Of a stretch of 64,000 nucleotides of DNA, positions 53,811 through 64,000 are shown piece by piece. The DNA is taken from positions 118,086,709-118,150,708 of the forward strand of contig NC_134572.1 in the NCBI RefSeq assembly GCF_050947875.1. The letters are read 5' to 3'. The DNA is from Dermacentor variabilis (taxonomy: Eukaryota; Arthropoda; Arachnida; Ixodida; Ixodidae). How positions within the stretch are numbered: position 1 is the first letter of the stretch; the number at the start of each line of letters is the position of its first letter. The notes below the pieces were generated by a model. That model was not told the origin of the DNA and made no database searches. It was given only the letters and a program-made list of their open reading frames with translations. The position numbers and the translations under genes were made by a program.

Positions 53811-56800
53811 CTGCAAAAGGCACCACAGGTAAAAATATTTCTCCCCTTGAAGCATGAATTTTTATTTTCCCTTGATAAAAAAAAAAATTTACACAAGCCT
53901 TTCTTGAGGCCACATGCACAAACCTCACTTTTTATCAAAAAAGGAACACTTGGCTGCAACTATATGAGCTAAAGTAGTAGCGTATCCTGTATTGCACACC
54001 CTATAGTAGAGGTATTTTTTATGCCCATGCAAAAGACTGACAAGAAGGACTCCAATTAAATTTGGACTAACTAATGCGAGCATGCGGCGGAGCATTCAGA
54101 ATCTAAGTAAAGCACAGAGCTTCTAAATATACAGAAAAGTTATGAGGCGCTCAAGAAGGCCAATTGTTAATACTACAGATGGTTCACTTATGCACACAAC
54201 ATGCTTTTTGATGTGGAAGGTCTCGATTATTTCTCATGTTGGCTTGTTTTTATGAGCAAACAAAATCTTAGTATCACAAAGGACGAGTTCACAACAAGAG
54301 CTTTTGCAGTGGTTGGCTAAGTGTCAGTGGTTATCTTTGTCAACTGATTGTCGATGCTCTTTTAGGCGGGTATTAGCACACCGGCTGGTCTGTCCCTATG
54401 TAAGAATGGCCGCAAGTTAATGGCAACATGTACACTGCACCTATTTTACATCTTGCGAACTTGGCGCCTTCTTTTAAAGCACAGACACACTTTTTCTTAT
54501 TCGTTCTGTGAAACTCTTTGGCCACCACTTGGCACATTCGTTGCAGCTTGTCATTAGTGCTGAAAACAAGGTCAATGGCAAACGGGGTGGTAACATTCCT
54601 TAGTCCGTGGGAAAAGCAATAGACATAGGGCAAACAGCAATGCGTTTACATTGTGTATCATTAGACTTCTCTGGTTCAACAATCTTTACCATCTTGGCAA
54701 TTGTTTTAGCCACTCTGCCAAGCGGGGGTCAAAGAGTGTGCGAAAACAATGTATGTGCTTTAAAAGAAGACGCCAAGTTTGTAAGATGTCAAATAGGCAT
54801 AGCGTACATGTTGCCACTCGCTGTGGTTGCTAGTGGCTATGATGATGGGCTGCTAAGCACAAGGTCGTGAGATTGAATGTTGGTCACAGTGCCAGCATTT
54901 TGATGGGTACAAAATGCAAAAAAACTATGTACTTACATTTAGGTGCTCGTTAAAGAATCCCAGGGGTCTTAATTGTTCTAGAGTGCCCCACTACAGCATC
55001 TCTCGTAATCAATTTGTGGTTTTGGAACGTAATACCTCATAATTTAACTTTTTTTACATGTTGCCATTAACCTGCGGCCATGTTTACAGCATGCCAAAGT
55101 TGGTGAATAAGGCCAAGAAAGCTAATTGCATTAAAAGGTAGGGAGCAATTTTTTATATTAAACAGCTATCAACTCGCCCAAGTTTCAGTATTTTTACAAT
55201 TTAGTCATTGCTTTGTTCATGGTGCAAGTGGTGTGGTGATCCCATCGTAGACCTAACTAATATACAAACGAAGCTAAACTGATGAATATGAAAAATTGCA
55301 TTTCTGTTAGCTTTATAAGTAAAATTTCCAGCAGAAGCCATCTTGCGATTCTGATGCAATAAGAATTCAAGTAACGTAGCGACACACTTTATTGCTTAAC
55401 ACACCTTTATTACAATCTGTAGGGTAAGAATACTACTCGCATTAATACGACCACGCACAACAGCGCCACCACAGACCACAGTGTCTACACGTTCGAATAC
55501 CACAGAGGAGGCTTCACCAAGGCCTTTCAGTAAAAGGTATTGAACGACCATGAGCTCACTAAATGGGGCCTCCCAACTGCAGCTTGTTTTGTTCTACTGG
55601 CACTGAAGAATTGGGGTTCAGGTAATTGACTTCGAATACACTAGAGCATGATTACACACGCGTCTTATTTAAGCATAAACTTTATTTTCATTGTCAGCTA
55701 GAAGAGCATGCAATCTCAATTTTATCTGTTGGACATGTATTTTCCTTTCTTGTTTTGTGCACAAGCGAAACATTCCAAAGGCTATATAATAGCTGACAGC
55801 AGCAGCATGACAAAGTAGGTGAATTGGGCTAAGAATGCTAACTGCATTAAAAGGTAGGGAGTGATTTTTCTTTGCAATGGACATAATGGCACACTTTTTA
55901 TGATTTATAGACATCTGCCATCTCTCACACCACTGTACAAAGCTATCTACTAGTGCTTGCAGATTGCATTTATCAGAGCGAGAAGTAATCATGGAACAGA
56001 CAACACAATTATTTCCATAGAATCTTGCGTTTACATTCAAATCAATAATGCTATTAACGTAGAGAAGAAACAGTAAGGGCCCCAGAATAGAGCCTTATTG
56101 TGGTGCTTCCAAAACCATAAGTAACATTTTAGAACGGTCTTTGTCAAACTTTTCCTGTACCTGATCCCCTTCAATTGTACCAAACCTACCATGTCACTCC
56201 ACCTTTTTAAGCATTAAAATTTACTTTTTTCGATGATACAGATACATTTACATATTAATTTACTTAAAAGACATTAACCACAGCAGAGAAAGCTACGAAA
56301 ATGCATGTTTTTTAACAAGGGTTGATTTAGTCATGTATTTTAATAAGAATGTATTAGCTTTCTTGATACAACCATATCTGCTTAACCCCAATTCCACAAT
56401 TTTGGTGAAACAAAACTGGATGCAATTTGGAGGCCATGTTCGGTGAAGTTTTTCGTGTGGCGACTGAAGGTTTACATCGCCATTTGCCTTTCTGTTTTGC
56501 TGTCCCTCTTGTGGCCAAAACTAACACTACACGTTACACTCAGCATAAAAAAATTATTTCAAGTGTGATATACGTGCTCATATTACTCTTAAAGAAAATA
56601 GTGTTAAAAGAGTATAGGTACCTCTGTTTCGGCAAGAAGAATGAACATATAGTTGGAGCTTACATGACATTCTGAAAGAGGCTCAAGGCCCCTTTGGGGG
56701 TCATGGCCTGCAGTTTAAGAAACATTGTTTTAAAACGTGTGTTACCAAAGAGAACATGTTGCTGCCAGGAAATCAGGTAAAAGTGAATTTGCTTACAAAT

Positions 56801-59800
56801 AATAGAATTTTCCAAAGTGTGCGACAGCTTTTGAAGTAATTTAAGATGGAAGATCGTGTCAAAAGACCTTCTAAAGAAAAAGTTATTTTCAGATGTATGC
56901 CCACCCGAGCAACTGATACATCAAAGACAGCGAAGCTGTATAAGTGAGTTCTAAGTACTAGAGGTCTGTTTGCTGGCTGTTCGATTCATCACCAACGCCC
57001 AGATCGCACTCATACGGGGCTCCAATGTGGGCTGCATTGCTGGACCCTGCCACCATGCTGTTTCCACTGCCGTAGTCCTACAAAAAATGGCACAGCCAGT
57101 GAGTTACCATGGTGGGTCAAAAAAGACTATGGAGGACAGCACCGCACAACATGCCTGAAGATGCTGGCGGGCTTCAAGTGGCAGCCGGTTGGGTGTCAGG
57201 TTGGCACCAGATGGGAGCAGGAATGCAAGGGGACAGTAGTTGTGCACGAACCAGGGACCTCGAAGCAGCTCCCCACCAGCGGTGAGCTCGCGAAGTAGGC
57301 CCCAGAAGCGATGGCCACTCACCTGCACAATGCATGCAAAACACACACACGCAGCTGTCTTTAACATTACGCTGTTGCGTGGTTCTTCTTTAGCACGTTG
57401 AATTATTGCGCTAACCAAGACCAGCTCGTGCAATGCATCTACCAGTGTCTCTCAGTCAACACTACAGGGTCATATACAAAACATTTATTCCAAAGGCATC
57501 ATCTTATTCAAGCTGGGACTAGCTGCTTTCTGCTGTTTGTTTGTACATGAACTCACTAAATTAGAGTCTTTCATTTTACACGCTCTAGCTAGTCTAAATC
57601 ACATGAGAGCTCAGTCCAGACAAGGTGTCTACACAACTACAGTCGGCCCATGCATGCACAAAGTAGCCTTTTGGAATTATACAGAGCAACAATTTTTTTA
57701 TTACACACAGATGAAGTCAGTGCTTCAAAATGCTGCATAATGCCCAGCTGGTGTCCAATTAACTTGCTTACCCTTAGTTTAACATTATTTGAAATCATTT
57801 TTATGAACAGCATTGAGAGGAAATGTAATATGGACCAAGATGTACCAGAGCACTTCATGCCTCGTCATTATTTGAAAAGAAAAAAGCTATTTCAGCAAGA
57901 TAAAAAAAAGACAAACAGAATGGAGATGAATGTGCCCAGCCCAGTCAGCTGTTGCTCCTGCGATACAGAGGACAAGCCAGGTAATCAAGCATCTCTTGTG
58001 GTCCTGTCCAGATCTTGAAGGACTGCAACGGAGGCACAAATACACCCGCCAATATGCCTGAATTCCCAGGCCATTACTGGCTACCTCTGGGAGTTCATCA
58101 AGGTGTGGACCTTTAAGACAGATATGGTACTAATCCTTTTCCCCATGTAGTCCCACATGCCAGCTTTTGTAACAAAATTTTCACATCCTGGAAGCTCTGC
58201 CTGCTTCTACCAATCACCAAACAATCCCATTACAGTGAGCCATTTCATGCAGTTCTGGCAGCTGAAATGCTTGGCCCAATTTCATAAATGGTCTCTGCAT
58301 TGGCCCTGCTATGTCGGGAAGTATCTGTTCAATGTCACTAGTTCTGAATAGGCTCTTTGCGAAAATCCTCGAGTCAACTTCCTTTCTGTTGTTCCATACC
58401 CTGCAACACTCAGCTGTGCTGCCAGGACATGACAACACTTATTCATACACAAGAAGTGCCACAGCACTACCATCTCTGATGGTGCCCTTACTGTAATAGT
58501 TGCTTACTTCTGTTAAAGAAAGATGAGTGGTTCACATTTATTGAGGGAATCAGCTCTAAACATTCATTTGCTTTGCTTTTATTTTCCCACGAGTAAAGGT
58601 CAAGCTGCTCTCGACTCTGCAAACCCTTGTCCAAGTTCAGGTAGCCGCCACCCTCACAGAACCTAATGCTCGAAAGGAACGGTTGCCTGCCTCACTCCTG
58701 GTGCAGCCAAGGCCCAACACAGGCCTTCGAGGATGCTCGCGAGTTGGCTTTGTCACTTGGCCTTGGATCCCAAGCCAGCCAACAACGTGTGCTGTGTCTC
58801 CAAATGGCACCTGCAGGAAGAAACTGAATTTTTGATGTCTGTTGTAAATGGCTGTTACCTAGCCAACGCTCCTGTACTCTCATTTTTAAAAATGTTGCCC
58901 CTCTTTGAGTGTTACTGCACAATAATAGTTCCCATTATACTTGTGATCATTTCCATTCTGTTGTTTAAGTGATCTGTGCCCCTTTCCAGCACTGATTCAG
59001 ATTGTGACTCTAACAACCGGCAAGGCCTCAATAGACGTAATCATACATGCCTGCATCTCACTGAGCTCAGTGTTGCTTTCAACTACCATTTATTTGATAT
59101 TCAAGTCCAGTATATTAATATTATTCCACACAAGCAGCATTCTGGAGACTGTGGCTCATGCAATTTGTAGTGTTTAACAGCTTCAAAATCTTCCTTAAAG
59201 TAATCTTTAAACCTTTGCTTATGCATGCCATGAACTGCACAATATCCTTTAACTTTGGGGGAAGCACTTCCTTTAATTGCTGCAAGGATACCTTTGACTC
59301 AGTCCAGTTTTACAAATACGGTTTGTTCGCATATCCATTATGAGTGTTATTTTTTTTATGAATGTGTGTATGTGTAGGTTTCTTAACAATAAAATTAACT
59401 TTTTGTTATGTTTTTCAGTCTATGCCATCAGGAGTAACACCTCAGGCATTTGGTTACACTAACCTCTTTAGCTCTCAACATTGTTGCTGCTTGTTTTTTG
59501 TGCTGTCGACGAGAATGTATTTTGGTTGGGTGTTGTTGTGCAAAGTTGCATATTTTATTGGTATATTATAAAAAGTGAAATTCTAATCTAAATGTGAAGC
59601 TTTCGATTCTATGCATTAATTATTGATGAGATGTGTGTGAATTGTGGGCTGAAGGAAAATCTCTGCAAAACATCCATTAAGAATGAAACTCTGAGTGCTT
59701 CCTTTATATTTATTGTTTTTGCAATACAGTATAACTGCAATTATCATCAACACTACGAAATATTACATTCGCCATAACAAGTCTCCATGAAATACCACAT

Positions 59801-62800
59801 TAACCATAAAAAAGACATGCAAGAAAGTATGCCACATGATAACAATGACCCTAAACTCACCCCTTCGTACGGTGGCTGCTGTTAAATAATTTGCAAAGCA
59901 GAGCATTAGGCACCTGGTAATAGGAAAGTATTGCGCAGGCATGATCGACAATCAAATGCTTATGCAGCTACACAAGGAAATGCACATGACAAATACATGC
60001 ACTCTGAACTCGTATCATGACATGATAAGTGAACGTGAGCTACACCGCAAAACGAAGAACCACAGCTTTCTGCTTCAGTCACATTTCAACCATTGGCAAG
60101 CATGTGTACACAGCCAAACAGATTCGAATTTATAGTGGTATATGCTGCCATGTTTACTAGTACTATGTCATGGTGTGGGTGCAATCCTTGAATCTGTAAA
60201 CCATCAAACTTAATTACATTAATTACAGAAAGCGTTGGCTTGAGTGTCTAGTTTATTTACCACCAGTAGCAATGTGTACTGCTGCATGTCATCTGATACG
60301 TCGGGATATTCAACTTCCATCTAGAGTTTTATTGGCTAAAAATTCAGCAAAACTGCAGCTGCCAGAGGAGACAGGTCAGAAGTTGTTCTCTTTTAATGTG
60401 CAAATTTCTTACCTTGTGATGCGCACACTCAATTTTACCAGTTGAGTGCCCATGACTGAACTAGCAAGCGAACAAAACGAGAAGAACCACACATTTGCAC
60501 CTCACTTATTACAGTCCTCAGTAAAGTGGTGACAGATTCTGTGGATTCTTATCTATGCCAGCTAAGGGTCACTAGGTATATGCCGCTCTTCAACGAACCT
60601 CTTTGGCACCAACCTGGATAACTGTATCTATGTGCCACTGGGCCTCTTATTCATAATAATCATCATAAGAAACATATCATCAATTACACACCCATCATTA
60701 TATAGGTTGCTAATTGCATTAACCTTGCCAATCACCTTCAAAAGATGGATGCGCTGTCAAGTTGTACAATCATATGATCTACAGCACATGCAGGCGAAAT
60801 GCAACAGTAGATAAAGTCAGGCAGAGAAGACGATCTCTCTTATTTAAATAACTAATGATAAGTCTAACCATGGTTCATCAGATCCCTACACTTACTATGA
60901 AACAGGAAGAAACGCCACTATAGTAGTTCTAAGTGCTTGTACACACAAGCAGCTTGGGACACACACATGCAAAGAAAGCTTAAAAATTTACTGTTCTGCC
61001 CAGTCTTCAGCTAAAGATAAATACTTCACTCATGAATTGCCATCTCTCTTAAAGTCTAATCCCTGAAAGTTCTGACACATAATAAGCCCATATCGCGACC
61101 ACTCCCCTTTTAGATATTCATTGTGCTTCTACTTTCAATACTTATTTTTCTTCTATAGTCCCCAACAACTTATAACAATCTCGTTAAGGCCTTTTACCTC
61201 AGTTGCCGAATCTTCCCCCCGCCTCACCCAAAGTTCAGCCGGGCGCAGGCTACCACCCTGCGTCTACTACAAACACACACGTATCCTTCACTCGCCCGCC
61301 TCCACCTTATATTTCCGGACGTCTCCACTACCCCCAACTGCCGGTGCTGTGGAATTCACCCGGCTATGCTTCCGCATATGCTATGGGAGTGCCCAGCACA
61401 GTACACACACACTAACACCACGACTCTCTCGTCGAGGATGCATGGGGCTCTGCGGAGCTCCGCCCTCGATGACCAAACCTGGGCGACCCAGCACGCCCGC
61501 GAGGCGGCGGCGAGGCAAGCCCTCGACGTCCCTTCGTGGGAGGCTTAGGCCCGGCCATCATAAAGTGCTGGTTCTACAATAAAAGTTTATTCCTCCTCCT
61601 CCTCTATAGTCCCCACAGAAGATCAGTCTGATCTACCGGATGTACCGGGATTCAACTACCAACATATGTCACCTACAGAAATAACAGTTGAAGGTGTCGC
61701 ATGCCTGCTAGATAACCTCAAGCTAGCCACGTACGCCCTGTGGCATAAACGACAATGTAATTCTTGAAAAGACTGTCATAGTGTCTAGTAAAATTCTGTC
61801 TCAGATCTTCAGGCAATCATTAAAGGGTGGCATGCTGCCCTCAGACTGGAAGATTATATCCATATTTAAGTCAAGTAATAAATATGCACAAAAATACTAC
61901 CATCCAATATCATTAACATCTATGTGCTGCAAAATGTTACATGTACATATTTGCATCAAATTACAGTCACCTGTAAGCCAACAAATTTTTCTTTAATTAT
62001 CAAGACGGATTTCGGAGAAATTTCTCATGTGAAATGAAATTATTCAAATTAACAATTGATTTACATGCTAACATGGAAGAGGATCTACAAAGTGATTGTG
62101 CTTTTCTAGACTTTTTGAAAGCATTTGACCTTGTAGCACATTGCCATTTGATTTTGAAATTATCTGCTCTTACATTAGATTCTCTTACACTAACATGGAT
62201 TTGAAATTTTCTATCTAATCGTCAGCAGTTCACAACAGTTAATAATTTTTCCTCCCCTCTTTTACACATTACTTCAAGTGTACTACTCAAGGCAGCGTTT
62301 TTGGACTGTTACTATTTCTAGGATACATTAATGACTTACCGAATAACATTTCCTTACGTGCACACATTTTTGTGGACGACTGCATTCTTTATCTTTCCAT
62401 CAAGGGTGCCAACGATCATACAATCCTCCAAGAAGATCTAGAACTTATTTCTATTTGGTGTACTAATGCTTGGTTAATGAAGCTAAGCATTTCTAAATGT
62501 AAAATTATCTCTTTGAGCCAAAAGCGTACCAACACTATGTTTTTTTATCACAGAAATATAACATCACTATCTTGCACAATACCCAATATAAATATCTTGG
62601 TGTTAACCTAACTTCAACTCTTTCGTGGTCAATGCACACTGCACATATATATGCACAAATTCTTCGAACTCTTTCGTGGTCAATGCACACTGCACATATA
62701 TATGCACAAATTCTTCGAGATAATTAGGGTACATGCGCTGCAAGTTACATAATTCAAATACAGCTATTCGTAAACTAGCTTACCTAACATTTGTTCAACC

Positions 62801-63862
62801 TCACCTTGAACATGCTGCATCCGTCTGGTCTCCCCATCAGAAACATTTGATCGAAAAACTCAAATCTGTTTAAAAAATAGGGTTGCGCATTTTATTTTAC
62901 ATTGATATGACTATTTTGAAAGCATAACGCAAATTTAACTGAACTTACCACTCAGCTCTTGCATGATCGTCATGATATAGCCCTGCTATCATTTCATAAA
63001 TACGTTCACAACACAGCGCCATCAGTTCTACATCTTGAACCTCCTTATTACAGCTCACAATGGTTGTACCAATCGGTTCAATTTTATGCATATTTACAGT
63101 AAGACTAATTAATTTTTAACTGCTCCACTTTTCCAAGAGGCATTCTCCTTTGGAACGACCTTCCTTACACCATAGCTACTGAGAGTGACCAAGAAAATTT
63201 TCGGCTTCTTCTAACAACGCATTTTTCAAAAAACTTTACATAACCAAAAATTCCACATAGTGTTTTTGTCATTGCTTTTCCCGTTATTGATGTGCAACTA
63301 TGCGTCAAATACTGTTTTGTAATAGCCTAAATATGTCCCACTCACTCTGTAATTCTATTGTTTATATTTTACTGTGTGAAATTTATTTGTTGTTGAATGA
63401 GCTGGTAGTGCTCAAAAGCGTTCGGTTCGCTTGTTGTACATATTGTAACACATACATTACTGCATATTAGAGCATCTCTGGTATTCTTTTTTTTTGGTAT
63501 GTGTATTCACATATGTATTCTAATTATGTGCATGTTATAATCTTTGATAGTACTCTCCCCCTTACACAATGCCTCTGGGGGCCTGTAAGGCGTCTTTAAA
63601 TAAATAAATAATATACAAACTGCACCCCGTTTTGAGCCATGCCGAAGGGGCCAGGGTTCATGCCAAGAAACAGCACTGCCTTCCTAGTCTTGCAGTATTT
63701 ACGCACATAGTATTCGTGCGTTTCGCGGGCGTATTCCAGGGGATTGTAGATGTGGGAAACTTTGGAGCCGTACGGAATCCGGGAAAGCAGCTCGCTCTGC
63801 TTCCGTTCGATGGCAAGAAAAGCGTCCGCAATTTCACTGCCGGCGGCATCATTGCAAGTCAT
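53445..63862 (-). CDS. SMUG1: SMUG1, single-strand-selective monofunctional uracil-DNA glycosylase
   Basis: SMUG1 excises uracil and 5-hydroxymethyluracil from DNA in the nucleus, starting base-excision repair. Exons 63862-63626 (from the ATG), 58810-58691, 57322-57155 and 53810-53445 join in phase 0 to give 296 aa (human 270). Motif 1 is LGMNPGPFGMAQNG (66-79, Asn69); the pyrimidine-recognition motif FVHNYCPL is at 144-151 (Asn147); motif 2 is THPSP at 225-229 (His226) followed by KANRGW. Exon joins reproduce the family alignment: NG|VPFGD, CTRSE|VSGHRFWG, RQHLQ|AICDAAL. The last two joins need GC donors (GAG|GCAGGC and CAG|GCATGT). About 45 C-terminal residues (252-296) exceed the conserved domain and come from a tandem repeat. 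An upstream exon with an earlier start may lie outside the window. The gene is tail-to-tail with the hnRNP gene. Confidence 0.93.
54080..54640 (-). mobile_element. Penelope-like element fragment (GIY-YIG end)
   Basis: The minus strand reads NKKKCVCALKEGAKFARCKI, then VYMLPLTCGHSYIGTDQPVC and, with stops, NTRLKEHRQSVDKDNH, CCELVLCDTKILFAHKN and ISEPSVVLTIGLLERLI. This order matches the GIY-YIG endonuclease end of Penelope-like retroelements. It is broken by several stops and frameshifts. Confidence 0.7.
54726..55085 (+). mobile_element. Second Penelope-like fragment, inverted, split by a SINE
   Basis: The plus strand reads NNVCALKEDAKFVRCQIGIA and YMLPL, homologous to the minus-strand copy at 54411-54487. 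It resumes after the SINE at 55056 with MLPLTCGHVYS. The pair forms a partial inverted repeat centred near 54.6 kb. Confidence 0.65.
54819..55055 (+). mobile_element. tRNA-derived SINE (tick Ruka-like) with target-site duplication
   Basis: It starts with an A-box-like TGGTTGCTAGTGGCTATGATG and a B-box-like AGGTCGTGAGATTGAAT, then the body TTTAGGTGCTCGTTAAAGAATCCC and GGTTTTGGAACGTAATACC. It is flanked by ACATGTTGCCA(C/T)T at 54806-54818 and 55056-55068. Confidence 0.65.
55669..56112 (-). mobile_element. Degraded LINE reverse-transcriptase fragment
   Basis: The minus strand reads an ILGPLLFLLYVN-like stretch with frame breaks, then RFYGNNCVVC at the catalytic site (Asp residues lost), and QWCERWQMSINHKKCAIMSI. 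A related piece in the same orientation occurs at about 55087-55155, showing that this family was rearranged locally. It lies in the last SMUG1 intron. Confidence 0.65.
57155..57322 (-). CDS. SMUG1: SMUG1 exon 3 (VSGHRFWG...FVHNYCPL)
   Basis: Acceptor ATTGTGCAG; 56 codons with VSGHRFWGLLREL, FVHNYCPLAFLLPSGANLTP and LEARQHLQ. It ends at CAG followed by GCATGT, which joins exactly to AICDAAL of the next exon. The alternative GT donor (GCG|GTGCTG, nine bases on) is also phase 0 but is weak and would insert three residues. Confidence 0.88.
57935..58150 (+). mobile_element. Possible LINE 3' fragment (zinc-knuckle region)
   Basis: It reads CCSCDTEDKPG and, one frame over, HLLWSCPDLEGLQRRHKY, a pattern seen near the C-terminus of I-like LINEs. 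It is short, frameshifted and lies in a SMUG1 intron; no tail is recognisable. Confidence 0.4.
58691..58810 (-). CDS. SMUG1: SMUG1 exon 2 (VPFGD...GCTRSE)
   Basis: Acceptor TTTCTTCCTGCAG; 40 codons reading VPFGDTAHVVGWLGIQG and then REHPRRPVLGLGCTRSE, matching the SMUG1 family segment VPFGEV...WLGI...HPKRPV. It ends in phase 0 at GAG followed by GCAGGC. No GT donor in the right phase is present, so a GC-AG intron is implied. Confidence 0.85.
61165..61602 (+). mobile_element. Nested I-like LINE 3' fragment with target-site duplication
   Basis: It reads MLPHMLWECPAQYTH, then WATQHAREAAARQALDVPSW and a stop, followed by AATAAAAGTTTATT and (TCC)n. It is flanked by a perfect 13-bp duplication, TCTATAGTCCCCA, at 61152-61164 and 61603-61615. 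Removing the insert and one copy restores the reading frame of the host LINE. Confidence 0.8.
62616..62717 (+). repeat. Tandem duplication, 2 x 51 bp, inside a LINE
   Basis: The unit beginning AACTCTTTCGTGGTCAATGC is repeated exactly at 62667. The length is 17 codons, so the duplication itself does not shift the frame of the decayed RT. Confidence 0.9.
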
Positions 63863-63977
63863 GCGCGCCGCCAGCTCTTCGTGCTCTCCCGACGTCTCGC
63901 GTCTCTCTTGTGAGCAGAAACGGAACTCGATAGCTCGACAGTTCGTAGCGTACCCCCGAGTCACAGCACAGCTACCA
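63626..63977 (-). CDS. SMUG1: SMUG1 exon with N-terminus and catalytic motif 1
   Basis: A strong acceptor (TTTTTGTTTTGCAG, ending 63978) opens the exon. The first ATG is at 63862-63860; the frame is open upstream of it in this exon, so bases 63863-63977 may be 5'UTR or coding. It carries SHIYNPLEYA and LFLGMNPGPFGMAQNG. The donor GGG|GTGCAG at 63625 is fixed by the next exon, which starts with the VPFG codons. Confidence 0.88.
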
Positions 63978-64000
63978 CTGCAAAACAAAAACCGTAACAA

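Larger units (their letters stand above)
61100..63611 (+). mobile_element. LINE (Jockey/CR1-like) with RT domain, interrupted by another LINE
   Basis: Host-element frames include NTYFSSIVP|TEDQSDLPDV on both sides of a nested insertion, VEGVACLLDNLKLA, HPISLTSMCCKML, a catalytic HIFVDDCILYLSI and VQPHLEHAASVWSP-like thumb sequence; frameshifts and stops are frequent. It ends in a TAAA-rich tail (63595-63611), only 14 bp from a SMUG1 splice donor. The 5' boundary is uncertain. A 51-bp tandem duplication lies at 62616-62717. Confidence 0.8.

Noticed and set aside
57145..57155. GCG|GTGCTG as the SMUG1 exon-3 donor
   Set aside because: Possible in phase but a poor donor, and it adds three residues (ACC-A in place of A) where the GC donor gives an exact family match. 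Not excluded without RNA.
58689..58698. A|GTGAGG as a GT donor in SMUG1 exon 2
   Set aside because: It leaves phase 1, while the next exon is in phase 0 at its only good acceptor.
63615..63620. CAGTTT|GTATAT as the SMUG1 exon-1 donor
   Set aside because: The next exon begins with VPFG codons, so this donor would duplicate the VxF residues; GGG|GTGCAG gives a gapless join.

Overview
The window looks like nuclear DNA of an arthropod, most likely an ixodid tick. Genes have short exons and kilobase-scale introns, and the intergenic DNA is full of microsatellites, tRNA-derived SINEs that resemble tick SINEs, several non-LTR (LINE) families, Penelope-like fragments, pogo/Tigger remnants and long-TIR MITEs. 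The tick assignment is inferred from repeat style and protein similarity; no species-specific marker was seen.

Three conserved genes can be assembled exon by exon, all in the right half. (1) An HP1/chromobox protein gene on the minus strand (coding exons 31,695-47,200; 180 aa; chromodomain, basic hinge, chromo shadow domain). (2) An hnRNP A1/A2-type gene on the plus strand (coding exons 48,349-50,795; 310 or 315 aa; two RRMs and a glycine-rich tail), head-to-head with HP1 across about 1.1 kb. (3) A SMUG1 uracil-DNA glycosylase gene on the minus strand (coding exons 53,445-63,862, 5' exons probably beyond the window; 296 aa as assembled), tail-to-tail with the hnRNP gene. The most striking feature is the combination: in human, HP1 genes and hnRNP A genes form divergent pairs (CBX5-HNRNPA1, CBX3-HNRNPA2B1), and SMUG1 lies beside CBX5-HNRNPA1. 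The tick trio therefore looks like very old microsynteny.

Layout: 1-30.6 kb has no gene I can support. It holds microsatellites, a degraded LINE (5.6-6.6 kb), a SINE (9.2 kb), a LINE 3' end (16.3-16.7 kb), an 844-bp fold-back MITE (28.2-29.0 kb) and several hairpins. 30.7-47.3 kb is the HP1 gene, whose introns carry two pogo/Tigger-like elements, a MITE, two LINEs of one family, SINEs and a 64-bp-arm perfect palindrome. 47.2-48.3 kb is the presumed bidirectional promoter. 48.3-51.2 kb is the hnRNP gene, with possible extra 3'UTR exons to 52.3 kb. 53.4-64.0 kb is SMUG1, whose introns hold an inverted Penelope-like pair invaded by a SINE, and a LINE invaded by another LINE.

The three proteins act in the nucleus (heterochromatin reading, pre-mRNA packaging and splicing, base-excision repair). 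They are housekeeping functions, and nothing indicates they share a pathway; the link is positional. Two consecutive SMUG1 introns appear to be GC-AG introns, and the SMUG1 C-terminus is extended by a young tandem repeat.
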